DNA of 64,000 nt from Pseudarthrobacter sp. W1I19 (GCF_030817835.1 NZ_JAUSZR010000001.1:2852001-2916000), one strand, 5' to 3'. Counted from the stretch's first letter, positions 8,828-19,307 are shown. Notes: generated by a model from the sequence alone, not told the origin. Numbers and translations: made by a program.

Positions 8828-10300
8828 GTGGATTGCGTGGACTGGCTCTCCTGGTTTGACGCCCCGGAATACGAGTTCGCCCGACAGGTGCTGCAGCGCG
8901 GGGTGGCAGCACTGTATCTTGTTGCGTTCCTGTCCTCCCTGAACCAGTTCCCGGCCTTGCTGGGTGAGCGGGGGCTTCTGCCGGTACCGGAGTACCTGGC
9001 CGGGTTCAGCTGTCTGCGCCGGCCCACCCTTTTCCGCTGGCGCTATTCGGACCGGCTGCTGCGCTGGGTGTGCGCCGCAGGTCTGGTGATATCCGCCCTG
9101 CTCGTTGCCGGCATCCCGCAGGCGGGGCCGCCGTGGGTCCCGCTGCTGGCTTTCCTGGCCCTGTGGCTGCTCTACATGTCCATCGTGAACGTGGGCCAGA
9201 CGTTCTACGGCTTCGGCTGGGAGATGCTCCTGCTGGAGGCGGGATTCACGGTGGCGTTCCTGGGTTCAGACCAGACCGATCCCCCGCGCACCATCCTGAT
9301 CCTGATCGTGTGGCTCGTGTTCCGGCTCGAATTCGGCGCGGGCATGATCAAGATCCGCGGCGGCAGGGAATGGCGGGACCTCACCGCCCTCTACTACCAC
9401 CATGAGACGCAGCCGATGCCCGGACCCCTGAGCCGGCAGGCACACCTGCTGCCCAAGCCCCTCCACAAGGTGGAAGTGCTGGGCAACCATTTCGCCCAGC
9501 TGGTGGTGCCCTTCTTCCTGTTCGCGCCCCAGCCCGTTGCCAGCGTGGCAGCCACGGTGGTCATCCTCACGCAGCTATGGCTTGTGGCCACCGGGAATTT
9601 CGCCTGGCTGAACTGGATTGCCATTGTGCTGGCCTTCGCCGCGGTGAGCGATCCGGTGGCCCACGCTGTGTTCCCGGTGATCCCGCTGGACTGGCACGGT
9701 ACCGCGGACCGGGAGACCCCGCTGTGGTGGCTGGCCATCACGCTGGCCGCCACCTTGCTGCTGCTGGTCCTCAGCTACTGGCCGCTGCGCAACCTGTTCT
9801 CCAGGCGCCAGTTGATGAATGCCAGCTTCAACCGGTGGCAGCTGGCCAACACCTACGGTGCGTTCGGATCAGTGACGAAGCAGCGCATTGAGATCGTGGT
9901 GGAAGGAACGCTGGACAACGTTCCGGACGACTCCTCGGACTGGCGCGAGTACGGCTTCAAGGGCAAGCCCGGGGACCTTAGGCGGGTGCCCCGGCAGTGG
10001 GCGCCCTACCACCTGCGGCTGGACTGGCTGATGTGGTTCCTTCCGTTGCGGACAGTCCACGAGGAGTGGTTTTACGCCTTCCTGGGCAAGCTGCTGGAGG
10101 CGGACCCCCAGACGCTGCGGCTGCTCCAGCATGACCCGCTCGACGGCGAGGCCCCGCACCTGGTGCGCGTGCGCAGCTACCACTACCGGTTCTCCACCCG
10201 GAAAGAGTTCCGCGATACGGGAAACCGTTGGGTCCGGACGCTGGTCTACGAACCGATTCCGCCCGTATCGCTGCGGGGCTCGAGCGGGCGGAGGCGCTAG
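8828..10300 (+). CDS. Lipase maturation factor family membrane protein
   Basis: About 490 aa, polytopic. Eight or so helices span residues about 20-320 and a soluble C-terminal domain covers about 330-480 (RIEIVVEGTLD ... RLDWLMWFLPL). The arrangement, the FEFGAGMIKI-like stretch (LEFGAGMIKIRGG) and the repeated Trp-rich loops fit the LMF family, whose animal members fold lipases in the ER. Bacterial members have unknown clients. GTG at 8828 (or 8837) starts the conserved VDWLSWFDAPEYEFAR. The stop shares the CTAG tetranucleotide with the convergent lyase gene. Confidence 0.85.
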   Translation: MDCVDWLSWFDAPEYEFARQVLQRGVAALYLVAFLSSLNQFPALLGERGLLPVPEYLAGFSCLRRPTLFRWRYSDRLLRWVCAAGLVISALLVAGIPQAGPPWVPLLAFLALWLLYMSIVNVGQTFYGFGWEMLLLEAGFTVAFLGSDQTDPPRTILILIVWLVFRLEFGAGMIKIRGGREWRDLTALYYHHETQPMPGPLSRQAHLLPKPLHKVEVLGNHFAQLVVPFFLFAPQPVASVAATVVILTQLWLVATGNFAWLNWIAIVLAFAAVSDPVAHAVFPVIPLDWHGTADRETPLWWLAITLAATLLLLVLSYWPLRNLFSRRQLMNASFNRWQLANTYGAFGSVTKQRIEIVVEGTLDNVPDDSSDWREYGFKGKPGDLRRVPRQWAPYHLRLDWLMWFLPLRTVHEEWFYAFLGKLLEADPQTLRLLQHDPLDGEAPHLVRVRSYHYRFSTRKEFRDTGNRWVRTLVYEPIPPVSLRGSSGRRR

Positions 10301-11136
10301 ACGCGCTCGCCTTTACGTCGAAGGATCGACTCAGCGTGCTTGAGGATAGGCCCGTCGACCATCTGGCCCTTGTATTGGAAGACGCCCTGTCCCGCAGCTG
10401 CCGCGGCCTGCAGCAATTCTGTTGCAGCGGAGACTTCGGCTTCGGATGGTGCGTACGCTTCCCGGACCCCGGCGGCCTGGCTGGGGTGGATGCAGGCCTT
10501 GGAGCTGAATCCGGAGGCGACGGCGTCGGCCGCTTCCGCGGCCAGTCCGGCAAGGTCCGGAATGTTGGTGTAGACGGCGTCCACGGCCTCCTTGCCAAAC
10601 GCCCTGGCGGCGATGAGGACTGTGGAACGGGCGTGCAGCGCAACGGCCCGGTAGCCGCCGTCGTCCGTCCTGCTGGAGGTCCCGCCCAAAGATGCCAGCA
10701 GGTCCTCGGCGCCCCACATCAGCGCCACCACGTTCGGGGCGGCTGCGATGGCGGGAGCGTTCAGGACACCGGCGGCCGTTTCGCACAGGGCGATCACCTG
10801 GTACCCGGCCAGGGCTTCCAGCTGCATGGCGTTCTCGGCCTTGGCGAGCATCACCGTGCGGTACGGCGTGTGGGCCAGGCAGTGCAGGTCCTTCTCGAAC
10901 TCCTCCGTGCCTGCGGGGTTGAGCCGGATAATGGTCCGGCTGGGATCCAGCTCGGGTACATCGCCGGCGGCTCCGAGCTGGGCCAGGATGGCACCGCGCG
11001 CACGTTGCTTGTCCGCCGGGGACACGGCATCCTCGAGATCGAGGATCACAGCGTCCGCGCGGGTGGCGGCCTTCTGGTAGCGCTCCGGCCGGTCAGCAGG
11101 GCAAAAAAGCAGGGCGGGGCCCATCACAAAGGTCAT
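10297..11136 (-). CDS. CitE-like HpcH/HpaI aldolase-family CoA-ester lyase
   Basis: 279 aa TIM-barrel lyase. Seen: VILDLEDAVSP (Mg and phosphate site), IRLNP, LCETAAGVLNAPAIAA, MWGAEDLLASLGG, KACIHPSQ and the terminal GQMVDGPILKHAE. It closes the leucine operon. The mycobacterial counterpart beside sco/acc/fadE19 genes (Rv2498c type) is known to cleave (R)-3-hydroxy-3-methylglutaryl-CoA to acetyl-CoA and acetoacetate, which fits because this operon encodes no HMG-CoA lyase of the classical family. ATG at 11136 overlaps the MaoC stop (ATGA). Confidence 0.88.
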   Translation of the reverse strand: MTFVMGPALLFCPADRPERYQKAATRADAVILDLEDAVSPADKQRARGAILAQLGAAGDVPELDPSRTIIRLNPAGTEEFEKDLHCLAHTPYRTVMLAKAENAMQLEALAGYQVIALCETAAGVLNAPAIAAAPNVVALMWGAEDLLASLGGTSSRTDDGGYRAVALHARSTVLIAARAFGKEAVDAVYTNIPDLAGLAAEAADAVASGFSSKACIHPSQAAGVREAYAPSEAEVSAATELLQAAAAAGQGVFQYKGQMVDGPILKHAESILRRKGERV

Positions 11137-11696
11137 ACCGGTATTGTGCCCCCTTCGCCGCCAAGCTGCTGCCGGTGCGCATCCCGGGTCCACATCAGGC
11201 AGCTGCGAGTGGCCAGTGCCACCACTGTGCCGTCCTGGTTGCGGCCGGTGTGTTCCATGGTGACGATGCCTTGGCCCGGCCGCGATGCGGAGAGCCGCTT
11301 TCCGCTGATGACTGTCTCGGTATAGAGGGTATCGCCGTGGTACAGAGGATGTGGGAAGGAGACGTCAGTCAGGCCGAGCTGGGCGATGATGGTCCCCTGG
11401 GTCAGTTGCGACACGGACTGGCCCACCATCGTGGCCAGCGTGAACATCGAGTTGACCAGCCGCTGGCCGAACGGCTGCCCGGCGCTCCAGGCCGCGTCGA
11501 GGTGCAGTGCCTGGGTGTTCATGGTGAGGGTGGTGAACAGGACGTTGTCTGCTTCGGTGACAGTGCGGCCTGGCCGGTGGGCGTACAGCACCCCTTCTTC
11601 CAGCTCATCGAAGTACAGGCCGCGCTGCTCGATGACGCGCTGCTCCCCCGGGCTGGAACCGGTGGTTGGGTCCTCTGGATCTTTCCCGTCCGTCAT
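11133..11696 (-). CDS. MaoC-like hot-dog dehydratase/hydratase
   Basis: 187 aa with a single extended hot-dog domain (residues about 25-175; [20 protein letters not shown], then [20 protein letters not shown] and [16 protein letters not shown]). MaoC proteins hydrate enoyl-CoA to (R)-3-hydroxyacyl-CoA. In this operon it would act on 3-methylglutaconyl-CoA between the carboxylase and the lyase, replacing the crotonase-type LiuC. It is joined by 4-nt ATGA overlaps to the scoB-like gene before it and the lyase after it. Confidence 0.88.
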   Translation of the reverse strand: MTDGKDPEDPTTGSSPGEQRVIEQRGLYFDELEEGVLYAHRPGRTVTEADNVLFTTLTMNTQALHLDAAWSAGQPFGQRLVNSMFTLATMVGQSVSQLTQGTIIAQLGLTDVSFPHPLYHGDTLYTETVISGKRLSASRPGQGIVTMEHTGRNQDGTVVALATRSCLMWTRDAHRQQLGGEGGTIPV

Positions 11697-12457
11697 ACGG
11701 TCAGTTCCCGGTCTTCTTCGAAAAGCTCTGCGCCGGTGGCTGCGGCCACTTCCTCAACCGATACGTTGGGCGCCAGTTCCCTCAGCACCAGCCGGGAGCC
11801 TGAATCGTCCGCTACAACATCGATGACCGCCAGGTCGGTGATGATCCGGTCCACACAGCCCTTGCCGGTCACGGGCAGCGAGCACTGCTTGACGATTTTG
11901 GGGTTCCCGTTCCGGTCAACGTGTTCCATCATTACAATGACCTTCTTGGCGCCGAACACCAGGTCCATGGCCCCACCCATTCCCTTGACCATCTTTCCCG
12001 GAATCATCCAGTTTGCGAGGTCGCCGTTCTGGGCCACCTCCATGGCGCCCAGAACGGCCACATCCACGTGGCCGCCGCGGATCATGCCGAAAGATGTGGC
12101 GGAATCGAAGAACGCCGCCCCCTTGTTGACCGTGACAGTTTCCTTGCCCGCGTTGATCAGGTCCGGATCAACAGCATCCTCCGCAGGATAAGGGCCGACG
12201 CCGAGGATTCCGTTTTCGGAATGCAGCACCACTTCAACGCCGTCAGGGATGTAGTTGGGGATCAGGGTTGGCATGCCGATCCCCAGGTTGACGTACTGGC
12301 CATTGCTCAGTTCGCGGGCCACCCGGGCGGCCAGTTCATTCCTGGTCCAGCCTTTGGCGCCGGTCCCGTCTGCTGCCATCTCATGCTGCTGGGCCGCCCG
12401 GCGGTACTCAGGGCGGACCCCTTCGGGCCGCGGGGCGTAGGGGCTGTTCGGGTCCAT
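11693..12457 (-). CDS. scoB: 3-oxoacid CoA-transferase, subunit B
   Basis: 254 aa. The catalytic Glu is E81 in [13 protein letters not shown], preceded by [34 protein letters not shown] and GMGGAMDL are also diagnostic. With subunit A it transfers CoA from succinyl-CoA to acetoacetate, the product of leucine breakdown. ATG at 12457 lies 2 nt after the scoA stop and starts a 35-residue extension before the family core. Cytoplasmic heterotetramer. Confidence 0.95.
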   Translation of the reverse strand: MDPNSPYAPRPEGVRPEYRRAAQQHEMAADGTGAKGWTRNELAARVARELSNGQYVNLGIGMPTLIPNYIPDGVEVVLHSENGILGVGPYPAEDAVDPDLINAGKETVTVNKGAAFFDSATSFGMIRGGHVDVAVLGAMEVAQNGDLANWMIPGKMVKGMGGAMDLVFGAKKVIVMMEHVDRNGNPKIVKQCSLPVTGKGCVDRIITDLAVIDVVADDSGSRLVLRELAPNVSVEEVAAATGAELFEEDRELTV

Positions 12458-12459
12458 GG

Positions 12460-13281
12460 CTAGGCTCCTGCCTGCGGGTTGCTGCCGGTCTGGGTGGATG
12501 CGTTGGCGTGGCTGCCGTTCCCGGCCGGCGGAGCCAGGGAAACTGTCCGTTTCTCGATGCGTTTCTCGGCATTCGCGGCCAGGACCACCCGCTGCACGAA
12601 GATTCCGGGGGTGTGGATGTGTTCGGGGTCCAGCTGACCCGGCTCCACGAGTTCCTCCACCTCGGCAATGGTGATGCGGCCGGCCATGGCACACAGCGGG
12701 TTGAAGTTCATGGCGGTGGCGTGGAACACCAGGTTTCCGTGCCGGTCGCCCTTCCATGCGTGGACCAGCCCGAAGTCCGGCGCCAAAGCCTCTTCCAGCA
12801 CGTAGTCAACCCCGGCGAAGGAGCGCACCTCCTTTGGTGCGGACGCGATCGCTACCCCGCCTTCGGCGTCGTACTTTTGCGGCAGGCCGCCCTCGGACAC
12901 CTGGGTACCTACGCCGGCCTTGGTGTAGAAAGCCGGGATGCCGGCGCCGCCGGCGCGGAGTTTTTCGGCCAGCGTTCCCTGCGGCGTCAGAACCACCTCC
13001 AGTTCACCGGCCAGGTATTGCCGCGCGAACTCCTTGTTCTCGCCCACATAGGAGCTGATGGTGCGGCGGATCCGGCCGTCGCGCAGCAGGATGCCCAGGC
13101 CCCAGTCGTCCACGCCGCAGTTGTTGCTGACCGTTTCCAACTCCGAGGTTCCGGCCTTGTGCAGCGCGTCAATGAGGGTGACAGGGATTCCGCACAAACC
13201 GAAACCGCCCACGGCCAGTGAAGCGCCGTCCGGAATGTCCGCCACGGCTTCCTCCGCGGAGGCAACAACCTTGTTAATCAT
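12460..13281 (-). CDS. scoA: 3-oxoacid CoA-transferase, subunit A
   Basis: 273 aa, somewhat longer than usual because of a 25-residue Asn/Thr/Gly-rich tail. Family signatures: [33 protein letters not shown] with the glycine-rich CoA loop, [15 protein letters not shown] and [21 protein letters not shown]. Partner of subunit B immediately downstream. It lies 51 nt after the acyl-CoA dehydrogenase stop within the same operon. Confidence 0.95.
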   Translation of the reverse strand: MINKVVASAEEAVADIPDGASLAVGGFGLCGIPVTLIDALHKAGTSELETVSNNCGVDDWGLGILLRDGRIRRTISSYVGENKEFARQYLAGELEVVLTPQGTLAEKLRAGGAGIPAFYTKAGVGTQVSEGGLPQKYDAEGGVAIASAPKEVRSFAGVDYVLEEALAPDFGLVHAWKGDRHGNLVFHATAMNFNPLCAMAGRITIAEVEELVEPGQLDPEHIHTPGIFVQRVVLAANAEKRIEKRTVSLAPPAGNGSHANASTQTGSNPQAGA

Positions 13282-13332
13282 CGATGATCCTTTCAGGCCG
13301 GCTACAGTCCCTGCTCGTACAAACCCCGGTTG

Positions 13333-14496
13333 CTACAGACCGAGTTCGCGGGCGATCAGCATCAGCTGGACCTCCGTGGTGCCCTCCCCCACTTCAAGGA
13401 TCTTGGAGTCGCGGTAGTGGCGCGCCACGGTGAACTCGTTGATGAAGCCATAGCCGCCGAACACCTGGGTGGCATCCCGCGCATTGTCCATGGCCGCCTC
13501 GCCTGCGACCATCTTAGCGATGGCCGCCTGGGTCTTGAACGGCTTCCCGGCAAGCATGCGGGAGGCCGCATCGTAGTAGGCCAGGCGGGCAGTGTGGGCC
13601 CTTGCCTCCATGCGGGCGATCTTGAATGAGATGGCCTGGTACTTGCCGATCTGGTGTCCAAAGGCACTGCGTTCCTTGGCGTACTTGACCGACAGATCCA
13701 CGCAGCCCTGGGCCGCACCAGTGGCCAGGGCTGCGATGGCGATCCGGCCCTCGTCCAGGATGGAGAGGAAGTTGGCGTAACCGCGGCCTTCCGCCCCCAG
13801 CAGGTTTGCTTCCGGAACGCGGACGTCCTTCAGGGTGAGCGGGTGGGTGTCCGAGGCGTTCCAGCCCACTTTGTTGTACGGCTTCTCCGCCTTGAAGCCG
13901 GGTGTGTCGGTGGGCACGAGGATGGTGGAGATTTCCTTCTGGATGGAGCCGTCCGCGCGTTCCTTCTGCCCGGTGACGGCGGTGACGGTGACCAGGCGGG
14001 TGATGTCCGTGCCGGAGTTGGTGATGAACTCCTTGTTGCCGTTGATCACCCACTCGCCGCCCTCCCGCCGGGCGTGGGTCTTGGTGCCGCCGGCATCCGA
14101 TCCTGCTTCCGGCTCGGTCAGGCCAAAGCCGGCGAGCGCCTGGCCGGACGCGAGCATGGGCAGCCACTGCTGCTTCTGCTCCTCGGTGCCAAACCGGTAG
14201 ACGGGCATGGCACCCAGGGATACACCGGCTTCGAGCGTGATTGCCACAGACTGGTCCACCCGGCCCAGCTGTTCGAGCGCGAGGGCCAGGGCGAAGTAGT
14301 CCCCACCCATCCCGCCGAAATCCTCGGGAAAGGGCAGCCCGAACAGGCCCATCTCCGCCATCTGCTTGACCACTTCGTACGGGAAGCTGTGCTCCTCGTC
14401 GTGCTTGGCCGATACCGGGGCCACTACTTCGTCAGCGAATTCGCGGACGGTGTTGCTGAGATCCTGGTATTCCTCGCTGAGTTCAAAACCTGCCAT
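13333..14496 (-). CDS. Acyl-CoA dehydrogenase (probable isovaleryl-CoA dehydrogenase role)
   Basis: 387 aa FAD enzyme. GFGLTEPEAGSDAGGTKT is the substrate/FAD segment, RSAFGHQIGKYQAI precedes the helical C-domain, and ILEVGEGTTEVQLMLIAREL carries a Glu at the position of the usual catalytic base. Classical isovaleryl-CoA dehydrogenases lack Glu there and use one earlier in the chain, so the substrate is assigned from context: it sits between the carboxylase and CoA-transferase genes. Position and length match FadE19-type enzymes of mycobacteria. Two nt separate it from the alpha-subunit stop. Confidence 0.9.
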   Translation of the reverse strand: MAGFELSEEYQDLSNTVREFADEVVAPVSAKHDEEHSFPYEVVKQMAEMGLFGLPFPEDFGGMGGDYFALALALEQLGRVDQSVAITLEAGVSLGAMPVYRFGTEEQKQQWLPMLASGQALAGFGLTEPEAGSDAGGTKTHARREGGEWVINGNKEFITNSGTDITRLVTVTAVTGQKERADGSIQKEISTILVPTDTPGFKAEKPYNKVGWNASDTHPLTLKDVRVPEANLLGAEGRGYANFLSILDEGRIAIAALATGAAQGCVDLSVKYAKERSAFGHQIGKYQAISFKIARMEARAHTARLAYYDAASRMLAGKPFKTQAAIAKMVAGEAAMDNARDATQVFGGYGFINEFTVARHYRDSKILEVGEGTTEVQLMLIARELGL

Positions 14497-14498
14497 GG

Positions 14499-16739
14499 CT
14501 AGGCTCCTTTGCCTGTTGCGTCTGAATCTGGGGTTGCGTCTGCCCCTGTGGGGCTGGTGCCGTTTGCGGCGGGATGCGGATGAATGGTGGCGAGCACCTG
14601 GTCCGCCTTCACGAGGTCGCCGGGACGGGTGGTGAGGTGCACTGTTCCGTTCAGCGGAGCCAGCAGCTGGTGCTCCATCTTCATGGCCTCCACGGAAACG
14701 AGTACCTGCCCGGTGGTGACGGCGTCACCGTCACTGACCGGAACGGACACCACCGTGCCCGGCATGGGTGAGCGCACGGCTGGATCGGCGGCGCCCTCTT
14801 CCCGTTGGATCGCCGCAAGCACCCGTTCCAGGCGTGATTCCCGGGTCAGGACTTCCAGCCGGCAGGACCAGCCCCCGTTGCCGAGGAAGATTTCGGCAGG
14901 CAGAGGGTTGTCAGGGCCGGACGGAAGCGGTCCGGCCTGCACCCTGACCAGCGAGTACGTTGCGGACTTCCCGTCAAGGGTGATTTCAGCGTGGCCGGCA
15001 CCGGGGAACCTCAGTGTGGCTTCACGCCGGGGGCCACTATCCACGGCAACGGTGGCAGTCCCCTGCCGTGCGGATTCAAACACCTGCACTGTTGCCACCC
15101 CGCCGTCGGGTGTTCCCAGGCTGATCCGGCGAGGCGCGCGCGCTCCGAGCCGCCAGCCGTTGCGGGCGTGCCACGGACCGTGCGGTAACTCCCCGCCCTC
15201 TGGTCCCTCCGCCGCAATTGCGAAGAGCGCTGCCGCCACCAGTTCGGCCTCACCCACGCGGCGGAACGCGAGATCCGGCAGTTTGCGCTCGATCAGGCTG
15301 GTGTCCAGGCGGCCTGCGCGGACGTCGGGATCGTTGATCAGCAGCCGCAGGTATTCCACGTTGGTGTCCAGCCCCAGGGCCGTGTAACCGGCGAGCGCAG
15401 TATCCAGCGTTTCCAGGGCTGCGGCCCGGTCCTCACCCCAGGCGATGACCTTGGACATCATGGGGTCGTAGCTGGAGGACAGCTGCAGCCCCTCCACAAG
15501 GGAGGAATCCACCCTGATCCGGCCCTTGCCGGCAGCCGCCTCCACGCCGGGGGTGCTTCCCGGCCGCTGCCTGGGACCGGGCAGTTCGTCCAGCAGGAGA
15601 ACTGTCCCGGTGGACGGCAGGAAGTTCTTCTCCGGCACCTCCGCGTAAACGCGCGCTTCCACGGCGTGTCCGTTAAGTTCGACGTCGGCCTGCCGGACGG
15701 TGAGTTCCTCGCCGGCGGCGATCCGCACCTGCCACTCCACGAGGTCCACCCCGGTGACCATCTCGGTAACGGGATGCTCCACCTGCAGGCGCGTGTTCAT
15801 CTCCATGAAGTAAAACTCGTCCGGCGCCTCGTCCGACACCAGGAACTCCACGGTTCCGGCGCCACTGTAATTGACGCTGCGCGCAGCGTTGCAGGCGGCC
15901 TCGCCGATGCGGGCGCGGATGGCGCCGCCGTCGGGCAGCGCTTCAAGCAACGGCGACGGGGCCTCCTCGATGACTTTCTGGTGCCGCCGCTGCAGCGAGC
16001 ATTCACGCTCGCCCAGGTGAATGACATTGCCATGGTTATCGGCCAGCACCTGCACCTCGATATGCCGCGGGGTGGACACCAGGCGTTCCAGGAAAAGCGT
16101 GTCATCACCGAACGCGCTCGCTGCGACGCGCCGGGCGGTGGCCAGAGTGTCCGGAAGGTCCTCAGGGTGTTCCACCACGTGCATGCCCTTGCCGCCTCCG
16201 CCCGCCGAGGGCTTGATGAGCAGCGGAAAACCGACAGCGCCGGCGGCCTGGATCAACTGCTCATCGGTCATGCCGGGCTTCGCTATCCCCGGAACCACGG
16301 GGACACCATAGCCGGCCACGTGGTTCTTGGAGCGGATCTTGTCCCCCATCATGTTCAGGGCCTCGATGCCCGGGCCTATGAACGTAATGCCGGCCTGGTC
16401 CAAAGCGCGGGCGAAGTCGGCATTTTCGCTCAGGAAGCCGTACCCCGGGTGAACCGCTTCGGCCCCGGTCGTACGGCAGGCTTCAAGGATGGCGCCGATC
16501 TTCAGGTAGCTCTCTGCTGCTGCGGCGGGGCCGATCCGAACGGCAGTGTCAGCTTCGCGCACGTGCCGGGCGCCGGCGTCGGCATCGCTGTAAACGGCGA
16601 CCGAACGGATGCCCAGGGCGCGCAGGGAGCGGATCACCCGGCAGGCGATCTCGCCCCGGTTGGCCACCAGGACCGTGGCGAAGAGCGGTTTACGGGTTAT
16701 GGGCGTGCTGGTAAGGGAAGGCGTGGTCACAGGGCTCAC
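14499..16739 (-). CDS. Acyl-CoA carboxylase alpha subunit (biotin carboxylase plus biotin carrier; methylcrotonyl-CoA type)
   Basis: 746 aa. Biotin carboxylase occupies about residues 18-465 ([21 protein letters not shown]-grasp [33 protein letters not shown]). A linker region follows, and the biotin carrier domain is at about 655-725 with VEAMKMEHQ, where K687 is biotinylated. With the beta subunit it should carboxylate 3-methylcrotonyl-CoA, since the neighbours are those of leucine breakdown; propionyl- or geranyl-CoA cannot be excluded by sequence alone. ATG overlaps the beta-subunit stop (ATGA). Confidence 0.93.
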   Translation of the reverse strand: MSPVTTPSLTSTPITRKPLFATVLVANRGEIACRVIRSLRALGIRSVAVYSDADAGARHVREADTAVRIGPAAAAESYLKIGAILEACRTTGAEAVHPGYGFLSENADFARALDQAGITFIGPGIEALNMMGDKIRSKNHVAGYGVPVVPGIAKPGMTDEQLIQAAGAVGFPLLIKPSAGGGGKGMHVVEHPEDLPDTLATARRVAASAFGDDTLFLERLVSTPRHIEVQVLADNHGNVIHLGERECSLQRRHQKVIEEAPSPLLEALPDGGAIRARIGEAACNAARSVNYSGAGTVEFLVSDEAPDEFYFMEMNTRLQVEHPVTEMVTGVDLVEWQVRIAAGEELTVRQADVELNGHAVEARVYAEVPEKNFLPSTGTVLLLDELPGPRQRPGSTPGVEAAAGKGRIRVDSSLVEGLQLSSSYDPMMSKVIAWGEDRAAALETLDTALAGYTALGLDTNVEYLRLLINDPDVRAGRLDTSLIERKLPDLAFRRVGEAELVAAALFAIAAEGPEGGELPHGPWHARNGWRLGARAPRRISLGTPDGGVATVQVFESARQGTATVAVDSGPRREATLRFPGAGHAEITLDGKSATYSLVRVQAGPLPSGPDNPLPAEIFLGNGGWSCRLEVLTRESRLERVLAAIQREEGAADPAVRSPMPGTVVSVPVSDGDAVTTGQVLVSVEAMKMEHQLLAPLNGTVHLTTRPGDLVKADQVLATIHPHPAANGTSPTGADATPDSDATGKGA

Positions 16740-18343
16740 ATCCTGAAGAGGCCGAAGGAGGTTTCCGGCAGCGGGGTGCGGGACACCACGTCCAGCGCCA
16801 GGCCCAGGACCATGCGGGTGTCGGCGGGATCAATCACGCCGTCATCCCACAACCGGGCGGTGGAGTAGTACGGGCTGCCCTGGTCCTCGTACTGCCGGCG
16901 GATGGGCGCCTTGAAGGCTTCCTCGTCCTCGGCGGACCACTCCTGGCCGGCCGTTTCGTACTGCTCACGCTTGACGGTGGCCAGGACACTGGACGCCTGG
17001 TTGCCGCCCATCACGGAGATGCGCGCCGCCGGCCACATCCACAGGAACCGCGGTGAGTACGCGCGGCCGCACATGGAGTAGTTGCCCGCGCCGAACGAGC
17101 CGCCGATGACAACCGTCAGTTTGGGCACCCGCGCGGTGGCGACGGCCGTCACCATCTTGGCGCCGTTCTTGGCGATTCCGCCTTGCTCGGCGTCCCTGCC
17201 CACCATAAAGCCGGAGATGTTCTGCAGGAACACCAGCGGGATCCCGCGCTGGTCGCACAGCTCAATGAAGTGCGCGCCCTTGAGCGAGGACTCGCTGAAC
17301 AGCACGCCGTTGTTGGCCACGATACCCACCGGGTGCCCATGCAGGCGGGCGAAACCGGTCACCAGGGTGGTGCCGTACTCCTTCTTGAATTCGTGAAACC
17401 TGCTGCCGTCCACCAGCCGGGCGATGACCTCATGGACGTCGTACGCGGCATTGACGTCCGTGGGCACGGCACCATATAGCCCTTCAGGTTCCGTGACAGG
17501 TTCGACGGCGGCACTCACGTCCCACGCCGGCGGCGCAGGAGGAGGCAGTGTGGCCACGATGTCGCGGATGATCTGCAGGGCGTGTTCGTCGTTCTCTGCA
17601 AGGTGGTCCGTTACGCCGGAGATCCTGGAGTGGACGTCCCCGCCGCCTAACTCCTCGGGGCTGACGATCTCGCCGATCGCCGCCTTCACCAGCGGCGGCC
17701 CGCCCAGGAAGATGGTGCCCTGGTTCCGGACAATGACGGTTTCGTCGCTCATCGCGGGAACGTAGGCGCCGCCGGCCGTGCAGGAGCCCATAACGGAGGC
17801 GATCTGCGGAATCTTGGCCGCCGAGAGCCGGGCCTGGTTGTAGAAGATCCGGCCGAAGTGGTCCCGGTCCGGGAAAACCTCATCCTGTTTGGGCAGGAAG
17901 GCGCCGCCGGAGTCCACCAGGTAGATGCACGGCAACCGGTTTTCCAGCGCAATCTCCTGGGCGCGGAGGTGCTTCTTGACGGTCATTGGGTAGTAGGTTC
18001 CGCCCTTGACCGTGGCGTCGTTGGAGATCACCAGCACGTGGCGGCCGTGGACCAGGCCTATCCCGGCGATCACTCCCGCGCCGGGAGCTTCGTTGTTGTA
18101 CATCCCGTTGGCTGCGAGGGGAGCGATTTCCAGGAACGGGCTGCCGTCATCCAGCAGCTGGTCGATGCGCTCACGCGGCAGGAGCTTCCCCCGGGCCACA
18201 TGGCGCTGCCGGGATTTCTCCGGCCCGCCCATGGCGGCGTCGGCGAGCTTCTTCCGCAGCTCTTCGGCAAGCTCATGCTGGGCCGCGCGGTTGGCTGCAA
18301 ACGACTCTGCAGTCCCATCGAGCCGGGTGGCAAGGGTCTCCAT
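16736..18343 (-). CDS. Acyl-CoA carboxylase beta subunit (methylcrotonyl-CoA carboxyltransferase)
   Basis: About 535 aa, the length of LiuB/MccB/AccD1 proteins. N-half crotonase fold: [59 protein letters not shown] and [17 protein letters not shown]-half: [33 protein letters not shown] and [10 protein letters not shown]. First gene of the seven-gene leucine operon. ATG at 18343 was chosen because AGGAACGG precedes it; an in-frame TTG lies 14 codons upstream. The 145-bp gap to the divergent TetR carries a probable operator and a CRP-like site. Confidence 0.95.
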   Translation of the reverse strand: METLATRLDGTAESFAANRAAQHELAEELRKKLADAAMGGPEKSRQRHVARGKLLPRERIDQLLDDGSPFLEIAPLAANGMYNNEAPGAGVIAGIGLVHGRHVLVISNDATVKGGTYYPMTVKKHLRAQEIALENRLPCIYLVDSGGAFLPKQDEVFPDRDHFGRIFYNQARLSAAKIPQIASVMGSCTAGGAYVPAMSDETVIVRNQGTIFLGGPPLVKAAIGEIVSPEELGGGDVHSRISGVTDHLAENDEHALQIIRDIVATLPPPAPPAWDVSAAVEPVTEPEGLYGAVPTDVNAAYDVHEVIARLVDGSRFHEFKKEYGTTLVTGFARLHGHPVGIVANNGVLFSESSLKGAHFIELCDQRGIPLVFLQNISGFMVGRDAEQGGIAKNGAKMVTAVATARVPKLTVVIGGSFGAGNYSMCGRAYSPRFLWMWPAARISVMGGNQASSVLATVKREQYETAGQEWSAEDEEAFKAPIRRQYEDQGSPYYSTARLWDDGVIDPADTRMVLGLALDVVSRTPLPETSFGLFRM

Positions 18344-18402
18344 TGACGGTCCGTTCCTGTTCCAATCCGAGTACTGCTTAGGCAACTCGGTTAGTGCTCA
18401 AT

Positions 18403-18420
18403 AACTGAAATTCAGGTTAG
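18403..18420. promoter_or_regulatory. Imperfect palindrome, probable TetR operator of the leucine operon
   Basis: TAACTGAA-A-TTCAGGTTA is a near-symmetric element (one extra G in the right arm) located 60 nt before the carboxylase beta-subunit start and 69 nt before the divergent TetR start. The related heptamer GGTTAGT occurs nearby at about 18390 and again at 18416. The position is right for repression of both promoters. Confidence 0.5.
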
Positions 18421-18431
18421 TCTGGATTAAC

Positions 18432-18447
18432 TGTGAAGTCCACCACA
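18432..18447. promoter_or_regulatory. CRP/GlxR-type site between leucine operon and TetR
   Basis: TGTGAAGTCCACCACA matches TGTGA-N6-TCACA at 9 of 10 positions. It is centred about 96 nt before the carboxylase operon and 49 nt before tetR. Three other catabolic divergent regions in the window carry the same motif. Confidence 0.5.
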
Positions 18448-18488
18448 TAGCCGCTCTTGCTAGAATCTGCGGGATCCGAGGAGGAAAT

Positions 18489-19196
18489 GTGCGCAGTACC
18501 GACGCCACGCAGACCGGCACTGCCCGGACCGGCCCGTCAACACAGGGTTCATCAACGCAGGGTTCATCAACGCAGGGCCCGGCATCACCGGCCCCATCAA
18601 CCCAGCGCGGGCAGGCGAAGGAGAGCCGCAGGCAGGCGCTGCTGTCGGCTGCGGCGTCGCTGTTTGCGGTCAACGGGTTCAACCGTGTTTCCCTGGAGGA
18701 TCTGGGGGCGGCCGCCGGCGTCAGCGGGCCTGCCGTCTACCGGCACTTCTCCGGCAAACAGGCAGTCCTCGCAGATCTTCTGGTCACCGTCAGCCAGGAG
18801 CTGCTCGACGGCGGCCTTCAGGTCGCGGCCAGCAACTCCGACCCCGCTGCGGCCTTGAGGTGCCTGGTGGAATTCCAGGTGGATTTCGCCCTGGGCAAGC
18901 CGGACGTCATCCGTGTCCAGGACAGGGATTTCAGCAACCTTTCCGAGCAGGACCAGGCGGCAGTGCGGGCACTCCAACTGAGTTATGTCGAGGTCTGGGT
19001 GGACGTCCTCTCCAAGCTGCACCCGGACACGGATATCGCCGAGCTCCGGATGCGGGCGCATGCCACTTTCGGACTGATCAACTCCACACCGCACTCCGTG
19101 CGCAGCCACGGCCGCAAAATGGCCGCCCGTTCCGCCCGGCCCCTGCTGGAGAGTATGGCCCTGGCCGCGCTGCTGGTGGACACCCCCCAGGACTAA
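18489..19196 (+). CDS. TetR family regulator of the leucine operon
   Basis: 235 aa. An unusual 40-residue N-terminal tail with S-T-Q-G repeats (15-bp DNA units from about 18540) precedes the HTH (SRRQALLSAAASLFAVNGFN, VSLEDLGAAAGVSGPAVYRHF). The C-terminal domain follows to residue 235. GTG at 18489 has GAGGAGGAA directly upstream, and an extended -10 (TGCTAGAAT, about 18454-18462) lies at a plausible distance. Divergent placement makes it the likely repressor of isovaleryl-CoA breakdown, with an acyl-CoA as the probable inducer (inference). Confidence 0.88.
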   Translation: MRSTDATQTGTARTGPSTQGSSTQGSSTQGPASPAPSTQRGQAKESRRQALLSAAASLFAVNGFNRVSLEDLGAAAGVSGPAVYRHFSGKQAVLADLLVTVSQELLDGGLQVAASNSDPAAALRCLVEFQVDFALGKPDVIRVQDRDFSNLSEQDQAAVRALQLSYVEVWVDVLSKLHPDTDIAELRMRAHATFGLINSTPHSVRSHGRKMAARSARPLLESMALAALLVDTPQD

Positions 19197-19253
19197 GACA
19201 CCCGCGCGCGGCATTCACTCATTGGGGAATCCCATTCACCTTTACCTGGGGAC

Positions 19254-19307
19254 GGCCCTGGGCCGCATGAGCGTTGCTGGCCGGCAACGCTTATGCGGTC
19301 CAGGGCC
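19254..19307. terminator. Long hairpin between convergent tetR and E2 genes
   Basis: Arms 19254-19277 and 19284-19307 pair over 24 bp with two mismatched or wobble positions around a 6-nt loop. The hairpin lies between two convergent stops (19196 and 19329), so it can stop transcription from both sides. It has no T run on either strand, as is common in high-GC actinobacteria. Confidence 0.75.
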
